Positions 1 to 7,583 of a DNA stretch of 10,472 bases are shown here, piece by piece; within the stretch, counting starts at the first letter, position 1, and each line of letters opens with the position of its first letter. Source of the DNA: Zarea fungicola (taxonomy: Eukaryota > Ascomycota > Sordariomycetes > Hypocreales > Cordycipitaceae); assembly GCA_900169235.1 (NCBI GenBank), contig FWCC01000431.1:1-10472 (forward strand), in the 5' to 3' direction. The notes under the pieces were generated by a model. The model did not search any database. It saw only the letters and a program-made list of their open reading frames with translations, and was not told the DNA's origin. The position numbers were made by a program, and so were the translations under genes.

Positions 1-429
1 TTCTTGAAAGTTCGCTGTCCTACAACACTGCCGCCTGTTCAGTGCCGGCAAAAACACCCTTGAGAGGACCGAAATGATTTAAAAAGCAACAAAAGAAAGA
101 TTTGAGTAGGTCACATCCAATGCAGAAGAGCCGGTCGTGTTTATCCAGGCGGAAGCGTCTAAAATTGTTCCACGCGGTGAGCGTGAGGGGACATGTTTAG
201 GGGTACGCTTGGAGGGAAGCTTTAGTTCAGCCGCGCGTTCTCATAGTACCTTTAGCAGCAAGCCAAGGTCACCCCATAAGGTGTACCGCCACACAGCCTC
301 GGATAGATGGATTCCTACTCCAATCAACATTCGTTATTCTATGCGTAATTCCTGCTCGGCTTAACAGAAATATATTAACTTTGGTTTCAGGGGTAGGCAA
401 CATGTGGCTGGCGGGCTTGTGTAATCTGC

Positions 430-457
430 AGTGGTAGAATATTAGTGGTAGAATAGA
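430..457. repeat. 14-bp direct duplication, two copies
   Basis: AGTGGTAGAATA occurs at 430-441 and again at 444-455, giving a 14-bp period (430-443 and 444-457) with differences only in the last two bases. The flanks are unrelated, so this is a local tandem duplication and not part of a longer repeat. Confidence 0.85.
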
Positions 458-901
458 TATGAAAGTAGGCGCCAGAACGCTGTGGCCAGTGCCTAGCTGC
501 CAGTGGCTTTGGCTCGCGCTAAGGTCGGTGGCGAGAACTGGCTTGGTAACGGGCGTGATAGCAAGCCTGATTTNNTAATGCACCATTTCGCCTCATATTG
601 CAGTTGTACATAACTGATATCGTGGGGAATCTCTGGTGCAATGGGATGCGGAACGCAATACAACCATTGTGCTAGCTCACTAATATATAGTATTCATACG
701 ATGCCAATCTTCAAAATATAAAAATTGACATCCAAAAGATCAAGTCACGACTTTAGTGTAAGGCGACTATTAGCAACTGACAAGCATCTGCCCAGCTAGT
801 TCCCTCATCTCACGTTTCCTGCATTGAGGTAATAGGGATTATCACATGTTTCCAAATCCGTATATAAACCTGCATTCCCATAGCACTGCCGGTTAACTGT
901 G

Positions 902-917
902 TAGCTGGCTAGCTGGC
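902..917. repeat. 8-bp tandem duplication
   Basis: TAGCTGGC is repeated exactly at 902-909 and 910-917. It lies in sequence with no evident gene and probably reflects slippage or end-joining. Confidence 0.8.
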
Positions 918-1159
918 GATGTTGTTGCGCATTTACCCTGAATGCTGACTGCGTCCATTTGAGCGGTAACTACGCACCACGGACGTCACTTGTCCGCAAA
1001 CTCTCTTAAGTACTTCGCCTATAGCTCAATAGTGTCACATCTTACATGAACGAAGCACATATGGAGATCCAGAACATTTAGCATGAGATGTGAGGCGGGC
1101 ATTTTAACAGCGCTGCGCCTCTGACAATAAGCTTTCAAGCCACTGCACCAGCACCGTAG

Positions 1160-1408
1160 TTAAATTGCGCGGAATTGACAACTTAAGCAGTTGTTCTCTT
1201 TTAGAAACATGTCTAAGCTTGCAAGGTCTTCAAGGTGAACGCCAAAAAAAGCAATAGAGATGACAATGAAGCGAAAGGGCCAGTCACGACAATGATCAAG
1301 TCTCCTGATTGTCGGCATAAATAGGACACATTGATGAAATCCTTGAGCGCTTGCAATATAGCACAAATATCGTGCTGCAAGCCCCATCTTATCAAGCACC
1401 AGGCTCAT
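1160..1408 (-). other. Small open frame of doubtful coding status
   Basis: An ATG-started frame of 82 codons runs leftward from 1408 to a stop at 1160. The product is rich in hydrophobic and aromatic residues with scattered cysteines, but I recognise no domain, signal peptide or clear membrane segment. A second frame on the same strand (1213-1395) is also open across the same bases, which argues that the openness comes from composition and not from selection. It may be a chance frame or a remnant of a decayed gene. Confidence 0.15.
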
Positions 1409-1846
1409 TAGCTACGGTGCTGTAGTGACTTTACGGATGATACAGACGTTACAGACGCTATAGACGCCAACTGAGCGGTGCCATTCGGTTGTGGAGGTAT
1501 CTTATACCAGTAAAGCTTTAGATTAAAGGATCTGATTTTTAAACTGTTTTAAGTCTAAACTAGTTTCAAGGCATAGTCCTTCAATAAATGATGGCAGCAT
1601 GTTGATGACCTGCTAGAATCCCTCGGACAATAAATGCAGGCAAGGATGGACATCTTATGAATTGATCAAATCTAATAGCTGACGGCGTTGCTAGATTTGA
1701 CGACGGGTCATTTGACTTGATGGCGCTCACGTACAATTCACTTCGAGTCTGCCGCTTACACACGATATCATTGTACTGTTTACTAGAGCCGACTCACTTC
1801 GTAAGAAAGAGAGTTTAACAGTGATTAGAAGTAAGCCATCGTTACA
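1409..1846. other. No recognisable gene; short repeat inside
   Basis: Apart from the 9-bp repeat at 1441-1467 this stretch holds only a 60-codon frame on the minus strand (1581-1763), which begins with GTG and resembles nothing I know. No regulatory or RNA element is evident. Confidence 0.5.
1441..1467. repeat. 9-bp tandem repeat, three copies
   Basis: TACAGACGT, TACAGACGC and TATAGACGC follow one another without gaps. The third copy differs from the second by one C-to-T change in a CpA context, the kind of change repeat-induced point mutation makes in ascomycetes. A single site cannot establish that mechanism. Confidence 0.85.
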
Positions 1847-2006
1847 CTAATTGCAATAACTTGGCCATTTAACAACCCGCGAATAATGACTACAGAAGGA
1901 GGAACAGTGGGGGCCAATGATGACTGCAAGACGTACCACAGAGCCAGGCAAGGGCTGCCAGAGCCGCACGCCGGCGTCAAGTGCTATGCAAGAGACACTC
2001 GCCTTC

Positions 2007-2657
2007 CTACTCACTGATTGCGGTTGGGCAGAACGAGCAACAAACAATGGCGGTGCGTACAGTAAGACAGCATGGCAATGTCAATATGTCGCCATGTTGT
2101 CCTCTAGACTGCGCTGAATTCTGCACAGTCACGAACCAATTAGCTAGTTGCCTGCCCCGAGACCGGAAGTGCCGCAGGTAGCTAGCCACCTGTAGCCGGC
2201 TCCGTCTCATCCTACACAACCAACGGCAGATACGGCCCCTGCCGAGCTTGACTCGCCTATCGGCGGCTACAGTGAGTACGGCATGAACAAGATATTTTAC
2301 ATCAACTACTGTAAATAATGGCACCAAAACTGTCGGTTTGTTGACATGCGCTTCGTGCGGGAGACCTGCTGCTTTGTCGTCACAGCTGGTCGTTGATGGG
2401 CAGGATGCACAAGATGCGCAGACGTACGAAAGCAGCGGCAATCGACTTACTCCTTCGAATACTTTTGCTAGAACGCAATCAAAACTAGACGGAGCAATCC
2501 AGTCTGTGACAAGGTTGGCACCGCGTGGAGATCTGCCGCCCGAGCAGACCTTCGACGTCGGAAGCGGCTGCTCTTCCTCGCGGCGCCAAATGGAGCTGAG
2601 AGACCTTTTTTTTTCCCTCGCAGCCGCTACGATACATTTCAAGCGGCTGAATAACAC
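2007..2657 (-). other. Long uninterrupted frame, sense unresolved
   Basis: A frame of 216 codons is open on the minus strand from about 2657 (a GTG codon; no ATG lies near the beginning) to a stop at 2007. Its translation is rich in Cys, Arg and Ser and matches no family I recognise. The plus strand is also open over much of the same DNA (2338-2757, 139 codons, and two overlapping 66-codon frames at 1917-2181), so the direction cannot be settled by eye. The GC content looks higher than in the flanks. Possible explanations are an eroded gene, a transposon fragment, or openness caused by composition. Confidence 0.2.
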
Positions 2658-2757
2658 TCCGTTCGTTTTGTGCCTTCTGCAGGCTTGCCTATTATCAGAA
2701 ACCTGCCGCGTCTACAAGTGCTCGTTCATGTGCAAGGTGCGCAAAAGGTGCCAATAA

Positions 2758-3207
2758 TGGACAAAGCCATTTTGGATCGGAAGCAAACGAGAGAAGCCAT
2801 TAATTGCATGAAATTGTTATCTTATTGTCAGAATGAAATCCAGAAAGGCCCATGTTGACATGTATCGAACATCGGCGAAGTGTCACAGAGACGACGTATC
2901 GGTATTCTTTCGCCACCTGGGAGTGTCTTCTGGCCGTACCCGTCAGAACCGGCTGCTATTCACCCGCCGTCCATTCTTATGCCGTCCATTCTTATGAAGT
3001 GAGAGCCTTTGCTGCCGTCGTAGTCGCTTCTGTACAGATTGTCTGCCCCAGCGGCATCTTTCTAACCCTGCGTGTCTGTTCGACATGGCTCATAAGGAGC
3101 CGCTTCCCCTTCAGCGCGTCATGCTCTGAAAAGAAGGCAATACCAACCAGTCACACTAATCGAAAATAATTCGACACGCAATATCACCTATATCAGACTG
3201 AGAACCG
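2758..3207. other. No recognisable gene; 15-bp duplication inside
   Basis: A 105-codon frame on the plus strand (2852-3169) spans this stretch and includes the 15-bp tandem duplication. The predicted product has no recognisable domain and an unremarkable, hydrophobic/Cys/Ser-rich composition, so I do not call it a gene. Confidence 0.4.
2966..2995. repeat. 15-bp tandem duplication, exact
   Basis: GCCGTCCATTCTTAT occurs at 2966-2980 and again at 2981-2995. Because 15 is a multiple of three it keeps any frame across it open, but no convincing gene spans it. Confidence 0.9.
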
Positions 3208-3558
3208 ATGCCACAAGTAGCAATTTTCCTGCCCAATATGAGAACCACGCCAAACAACACCAAGAGGGAGGTTTTTATCGGCCTTGTAACACAGCAAAGA
3301 CTAGATAAAGAGAGCACATACCGCAAAGAGAGATTGAATTCTTTATCTGAGCGTCAGAATAGTCGTCCACGAATAAAAAGTTTCGATGAAGCGGCCCGCG
3401 ACGCGGAGCATCAGCACCAGCTTTTGGGGTTGATTTTTGCGCAGCTCGCCAGGCAAGAGAATGCATTACTAAGCCAACCACTGGTTGGGAACAAAACAAC
3501 TAAAATGCGAGAGGAACTGAGAATGGAGACAGCAGAGGCTCTGCGTACTATTCTGTAA
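3208..3558 (+). CDS. Hypothetical protein, 116 residues, charged and probably helical
   Basis: I do not recognise this protein. The frame starts at an ATG with A at -3 and ends at TAA. From about residue 30 the product is rich in Arg, Glu, Gln and Leu with spacing that suggests amphipathic helices (motifs RKERLNSL, FDEAARDAEHQHQLL, FAQLARQENALL, MREELRMETAEALRTIL). There is no signal peptide, membrane segment or known catalytic motif. It lies alone in gene-poor DNA. It could be a small orphan gene, one exon of a larger spliced gene (a CTTACAG acceptor-like sequence follows the stop, around 3574-3580), or a remnant of a mobile element. Antisense frames over the same bases look less protein-like. 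Confidence 0.35.
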   Translation: MPQVAIFLPNMRTTPNNTKREVFIGLVTQQRLDKESTYRKERLNSLSERQNSRPRIKSFDEAARDAEHQHQLLGLIFAQLARQENALLSQPLVGNKTTKMREELRMETAEALRTIL

Positions 3559-4148
3559 CCTGCCTTGCCTTGCTTACAGTCCGGCATACTTAGACAATTT
3601 CTTTCCAGCCTGGCCAAAGCTCCGCTGCTGGTGATCCAGGCGGGATGTTCAGTCTGCCATCAATATAGTTTATAGCTACAAATGGATATTTTTATTCATC
3701 TCCGTAGCGTCTACAACTTTTCGCGGGGGGTGACAGTTAATGAATACGCAGGAGTGTAATTAAATCACGATGGGGCCTAAGTACCAAATTGTTAAGCCAG
3801 AACTAAGGATTCTAGCTAACTACGTTAGTTATTGCTTCTGGAGTGGGGAGTAATTAAGTCATCTTCACCCTCGTGGCGCTATTGTTCACTGCAGTACAGC
3901 TATAAAGCTGCGGATAAGTATCCAAAAGCCACCACTTAACACACCAAAGCCAAATACTTCGTCATAGAGAGATTCTGTATTTGTGTGGAGGAGAAGGTGT
4001 GTATGTGGAAGTCAACAACTTCAATAGTTGTAGAATACTGCTGCCTATTCTGAATTGAAGATAAAGCCGTTTAAGTTGTTTTCGGTTTTGCAGTAGAACC
4101 TCGGGACAGCCTAAGAGTTACAGTGAAGGATTACTTCGCCCGCCCTAA
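3559..4148. other. No recognisable gene; palindrome inside
   Basis: Both strands are dense in stops. The stretch holds an imperfect palindrome at 3797-3841 and a small hairpin near 4015-4031 (ACAACT, loop TCAAT, AGTTGT). I see no promoter, RNA gene or terminal inverted repeat pair. Confidence 0.5.
3797..3841. repeat. Imperfect palindrome of about 45 bp
   Basis: The ends CCAGAA and TTCTGG are complementary, and the centre is CTAAC-TAC-GTTAG. The DNA between is partly matched with unequal arm lengths. It could extrude as a hairpin, but I find no flanking target-site duplication that would mark it as a miniature transposon. Confidence 0.45.
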
Positions 4149-4346
4149 TTCGGCTTGGCCACATCCGAATCTAGCCCCTCTAATAATGCCATATCGGCAA
4201 ACTTTGACGTCTTGGCCCGGCGCAGCGCCGTGAGCGACACGCACCGCAGCGTGGCGGCAATACCTAGCGGTACCCTATCGGCTGAAAGCCCGCCGGACCT
4301 AATTATGCAACTTCTTCCGGCGTTGTCTCTCCTAGAATATCCTTGA
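4149..4346 (+). other. Short open frame convergent with the F-box gene
   Basis: A frame free of stops from 4149 to a TGA at 4346 begins without an ATG (the first usable codon is TTG at 4155). The translation is rich in Ser, Ala, Pro and Leu and moderately protein-like but matches nothing I know. It overlaps the 3' end of the F-box gene on the other strand. It could be an exon whose upstream part is lost, or chance. Confidence 0.15.
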
Positions 4347-5636
4347 GAACTGATTGTCTGTGTCGAAGGTCCCCATAAGTATCGGGTAGAAAGGAATAGG
4401 CATCAAGGCTTCCACTGCCGTGAATAATGCATAGCGTGTTGCCTGGAGAAGTTTTAACCACGTGAATTTTTTTGATGCGCTGTAGAATAGTGCTTGTATC
4501 CTCCACGATTGTACCATTTTGCACTCGTTGGGAACATATATATGATGGTCAGGTTCTACCACATCCATGATGTTCAACGTAAAAGCCGGAAAATCGACCT
4601 CCATTCGCTCGATGTCGATGATTTTAGGTCTGAGACTCGATACAAACGCTCTCAGAGACAGGTCAACGCCAAAAAAGTCATATGTTGACCTTTGTCCAGA
4701 GGGAGTCGCCTCAGTAATAGATAATACTATATATGGCTTCTGACCTCTTTTGAGTTTGTTGTCGTGTCTATTTTCTTGTCCAAATGATGCCATGGATTGA
4801 AACAGCCGGTCAAAGTCGCGCGTAAGAAGTACGACATCTATATTCTGGTCCCTGATTCTTTGGACCCAAATATCATCTTTAAAAATAGTTCCCCATAGTC
4901 TATCGTGACGCCCTTGCCCTGGACTATGTTTATGTACTGCTCTCGTTTGCGCAATTGTCTTCGACAATTGCCATCGATCAATAGGATATAGGAATGAATA
5001 GATAATGTCCCAGATTTCATTGGGCAGATCATTCATGTTTGGACCTCTGTGACGGGTGTAGGGCGGCAGAATATTCTCATTTTCCGTCTCGGGTAGGGTT
5101 TGTCGTGCATAATTCTCTATAGTTTGGAGCAAGTGAAGTTTTTGCATCATCTGTGCCACGCTAGAGTCTGACTGTGTCATGAAATCGTTGCGGTCGATCT
5201 TCAACAAGACACGGCAGATGTAGACTCCGGCTGATGTAATTGCACTGACTCCCTCCAAACAGCAGTCNNTGCTTGTCGGGGCGTCTGTCAGAATACATAC
5301 GTTCCTACCGGAAACACAATCCCTCACTTGCTTGTTGAGCCGTTTGTCGTCTTTGATCTTCTCCAAGAAACGCTCTGTTTCGACTCCATGTCGGATGAGA
5401 AAGAGAAAATCGGACAGCTTTCTCGTATGAACATACTCCCCATCGATTTGCTCCCAATATATTCCTGTTGGGTTAACACCACCTAGAGGAATGATACCGT
5501 AAGATAGCAAGCGTGACAAGGTGTCAACGTGCCGGCATTGCTCAGCAGACAACGGCCCTGCATGGAATGGAGTTACGCAAAAGTTTCCTTCTCGGCTTTG
5601 TTCCATGAAAGTGTGGCTCATNNTCTTTGCTGACAT
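4332..5636 (-). CDS. F-box protein with a long N-terminal extension
   Basis: The F-box starts near residue 201 with the motif LPNEIWDIIYSFL and continues through IDRWQLSKT to about residue 228. F-box domains bind Skp1 and bring substrates to SCF ubiquitin ligases; the substrate is unknown. Residues 1-200 form an extension I do not recognise. The part after the F-box (230-370), with blocks such as LWGTIFKDDIWVQRIR and FPAFTLNIMDVVEPD, resembles the conserved C-terminal region seen in fungal proteins of this kind. ATG 5636 is chosen because its context (CAACAATG) is strong and a TATA box lies about 40 bp upstream; ATG 5621 is an alternative. Two codons contain NN (5622-5623, 5268-5269), both keeping the frame. 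Near residue 373 the alternative frame ending at 4303 looks a better continuation, so the last 60 residues are doubtful. Confidence 0.8.
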   Translation of the reverse strand: MSAKXMSHTFMEQSREGNFCVTPFHAGPLSAEQCRHVDTLSRLLSYGIIPLGGVNPTGIYWEQIDGEYVHTRKLSDFLFLIRHGVETERFLEKIKDDKRLNKQVRDCVSGRNVCILTDAPTSXDCCLEGVSAITSAGVYICRVLLKIDRNDFMTQSDSSVAQMMQKLHLLQTIENYARQTLPETENENILPPYTRHRGPNMNDLPNEIWDIIYSFLYPIDRWQLSKTIAQTRAVHKHSPGQGRHDRLWGTIFKDDIWVQRIRDQNIDVVLLTRDFDRLFQSMASFGQENRHDNKLKRGQKPYIVLSITEATPSGQRSTYDFFGVDLSLRAFVSSLRPKIIDIERMEVDFPAFTLNIMDVVEPDHHIYVPNECKMVQSWRIQALFYSASKKFTWLKLLQATRYALFTAVEALMPIPFYPILMGTFDTDNQFSRIF

Positions 5637-5675
5637 TGTTGCTGTGAGACGTTTGGTTTAGCAGGAGTAACGTAG

Positions 5676-5683
5676 CTTTTATA
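5676..5683 (-). promoter_or_regulatory. TATA box of the F-box gene
   Basis: Read on the minus strand this is TATAAAAG, 40 to 47 bp upstream of ATG 5636. Transcription would then start about 15-20 bp before the start codon, giving a very short leader. The spacing supports both the promoter and the choice of start. Confidence 0.6.
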
Positions 5684-5776
5684 GAGACGCCTGCCAGCTT
5701 AAATACCTGTACAATTCGCAGTGGTGAACCGGATATGGATCAACTGTCTCATCTTGCTCCGGGACTTATTGCAGTT

Positions 5777-5828
5777 TCAGCTTCCCTTCCGTTTTGGGTT
5801 CTTTCCCTTTCCGTTTCTCCACCTCCAT
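5777..5828 (+). promoter_or_regulatory. Pyrimidine-rich tract in the divergent intergenic region
   Basis: About 50 bases are mostly C and T on the plus strand and include a near-duplicate block (TTCCCTTCCGTTTT near 5782 and TTTCCCTTTCCGTTTC near 5802). CT-rich tracts are common in fungal promoters. This one lies about 350 bp upstream of the Myb-like gene and 140 bp upstream of the F-box gene start. Short open frames across it (5735-6000) look like by-products of the low-complexity sequence. Confidence 0.4.
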
Positions 5829-6127
5829 GTCGGCCTTCATGTACCGGATTCTGGATTCTGACCTACGACTTTCGGCTGCACCACGACTTTTTACCACAAT
5901 ACGGCTTTCATCTACGATACGACTCGCAGCCGCAACAGAACTTCATAACTCGCCAGTAGTCTTGCCATTGGCATCCTATTGTTCCAAGAAGTCTTTATGA
6001 TAGATGTTGTGCTAAACGGGAGATAACCAACAGATATAAGCAATAGCCAAAACTGACCTTTCCAGTGACTGCTTAATGTCTACCGGTACTTGCTAAAGTT
6101 AAACAGTACATAGAACAAATGAAATAC

Positions 6128-6136
6128 TATATAAAA
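6128..6136 (+). promoter_or_regulatory. TATA box of the Myb-like gene
   Basis: TATATAAAA lies 45 bp upstream of ATG 6181, a spacing usual for a short fungal leader. It supports a functional or recently functional promoter for the gene to the right. Confidence 0.55.
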
Positions 6137-6180
6137 TAGTTTTGGACTAGAAGCCGTTATTGCCGGCCAGTGGAACGGCA

Positions 6181-7225
6181 ATGCAACTATATTTACAGTC
6201 GATCGACCGCCGTTTCGATTTCCTCCTCGCGAGCACGCATATAGATTGGGACTGGTTCCAAGATGAGATGGACTATCGTGGAAAAGAAAGCACAGTTCTG
6301 GAGGTTCTGGAGTACCAGCGTTATCCATACGCGGTTCAACCCAGCTTTCCAAAGTTTTCTCGAAACCCCGGCCTCCCGCATATATCAGCTGTGTACATAA
6401 TAACGTCTGTCACATTATCTGGCCAATTTGAATGAGGATACTGACCCTCTTACCCCAGCGTGACCGTCAAGCCTTGAGCTCATGGCTACCAGTTTCGGCA
6501 CAAGGTAGAGGCAAAGCTTGAGGATGAACAAAAACTCCCTTTGGACGAGTCAAGAATCAGCAAATGGCCGCACAGGCACGAAAAAGTCGAGCCAATCGAT
6601 GCGTCCGATGAAGAAATGATCGACCCCGCGTTACTATGCAACGAGATGGGCATTTGCCCCGACTATTCTCAGATTCCGACTCCAGACCTTTCAGATGGCT
6701 TAGATAAGGGTCGATACGCTCATGAATGACTGTATCTCATTCCCTGTTACACCACCGTCAGAACTAACACCACAGGGTCTGAAATATATACTGAACGACC
6801 CCACACTCGACCAAGTTGATCATCGAGCACCATATTTCTTGCTCCCGTCTCTGTTCGACACGGATAATACGCAAGGACGGCTACCAAGGCTACCAAGGTT
6901 CTCTGAAACGCTGAACGAAATAAAGTGGGAGTGTGCTTCAGAGCTAGACAATGCTCAGTACGAGAAGCAGCCGGTTACCACGAAATCACCTAGCAGCTCA
7001 CCAATCGTAATTGAGTTCAGATCAACTCTCACTCGTGAAGAATACCAATTTGTTGACAACACCTCAATAAGGCGGGCTAGATTCACAAGCGATGAGGATC
7101 ATCTACTGAGGCAGTTGAAGTCAGAGAAACTTACGTGGAACGAGATCCATCGGCGCTTTTGTGACCGATTTCCCAGACGGAGCATGGGGACATTACAAGT
7201 TCGTTTCTGTACAAAGCTATCCTAG
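6181..7225 (+). CDS. Myb/SANT-like DNA-binding protein, three-exon model
   Basis: The last 50 residues (about 7068-7222) form a Myb/SANT-like helix-turn-helix: RARFTSDEDHLLRQLK, then LTWNEIHRRF and MGTLQVRFCTKL. This is the single-repeat type common in small fungal proteins, with Phe in place of the first tryptophan and the second kept. An intact gene results from exons 6181-6390, 6493-6709 and 6762-7225, giving 296 residues. Intron 1 (102 nt) runs GTGTAC to CTACCAG with CTCAT as branch site; intron 2 (52 nt) runs GTCGAT to GTCAG. The middle exon is acidic and carries ESRISKWPHRHEK and a Pro/Asp-rich stretch. The alternative is a pseudogene, because protein-like sequence also continues across the frames at 6432-6503. 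The target and role are unknown. Confidence 0.55.
6879..6896 (+). repeat. 9-bp in-frame duplication in the Myb-like gene
   Basis: GGCTACCAA is repeated at 6879-6887 and 6888-6896 and encodes the run RLPRLPR. Being in frame, it lengthens the linker before the Myb-like domain by three residues without breaking the gene. Confidence 0.85.
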
Positions 7226-7583
7226 TTGAATTGAATTAAAGATATCGTCAATGCATATATAAACTCTCACAACTGTTTCCAGTCTACCCCTTCTAGAGTG
7301 TGCTCGAGATAAGTCCACAATGCGCTGCGCTATCGCTGCTCGCACCTGAAACGTTGCTATATCATGGAGGCTCCCACTTAGGCTTAACAGCGTTTTAGAT
7401 GACTAATGAGATTTAATCTAGAATATGAAATTCAATCTTTATACATATCACCGACCGATGGAAGTAAGAACACATATGCTTCGGCTCTTTCCTGGGTTGT
7501 TTTTTTTTNNTAGTTATCCTACGTTGAAATACTTGTACTGTGTCACAATATTAGGCATACTGCGTCAACTGTGAATACATCAA
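7226..7583. other. Intergenic region between convergent genes
   Basis: The stretch lies between the 3' ends of the Myb-like gene and of the minus-strand gene ending at 7584. It contains a TATATAAA near 7254-7261 with no gene behind it, apart from a nine-codon frame beginning at 7320, and a T-run ending in NN at 7509-7510. I see no RNA gene or mobile element. Confidence 0.6.

Larger units (their letters stand above)
1..1159. other. No recognisable gene
   Basis: Both strands carry only short open frames broken by frequent stops. The two longest (137-364 on + and 269-586 on -) overlap each other, look nothing like a known family, and the second crosses an NN pair at 574-575. I see short direct duplications (listed separately) and AT-rich patches around 680-730, but no promoter-gene arrangement, RNA gene or transposon end. 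It is best read as intergenic or decayed sequence. Confidence 0.6.

Noticed and set aside
430..455. AGTGGTAGAAT twice, resembling the D-arm/A-box of tRNA-Gly
   Set aside because: No B-box (GTTCGA-type) follows at the needed distance and no acceptor or anticodon stem can be drawn, so neither a tRNA nor a tRNA-derived SINE is supported.
137..586. Short overlapping frames on both strands
   Set aside because: They have no recognisable motif, they overlap each other, and one crosses undetermined bases.
1020..1032. TAGCTCAATAG, similar to a tRNA A-box
   Set aside because: The A-box is incomplete and no B-box or stems follow.
2852..3169. 105-codon open frame on the plus strand
   Set aside because: The composition is not protein-like, there is no domain, and the frame is partly kept open by a 15-bp tandem duplication.
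1..4150. A complete transposon in the gene-poor left half
   Set aside because: I found no transposase or reverse-transcriptase motifs, no terminal inverted or long terminal repeats and no target-site duplication.
4494..4688. Plus-strand frame within the F-box gene
   Set aside because: It is the antisense shadow of the well-supported F-box coding region.
5735..6000. Two overlapping plus-strand frames of 74 and 68 codons
   Set aside because: They run over the pyrimidine-rich and degenerate-repeat intergenic region between divergent promoters, and both read as low-complexity Ser/Leu/Pro or Arg/Leu sequence.
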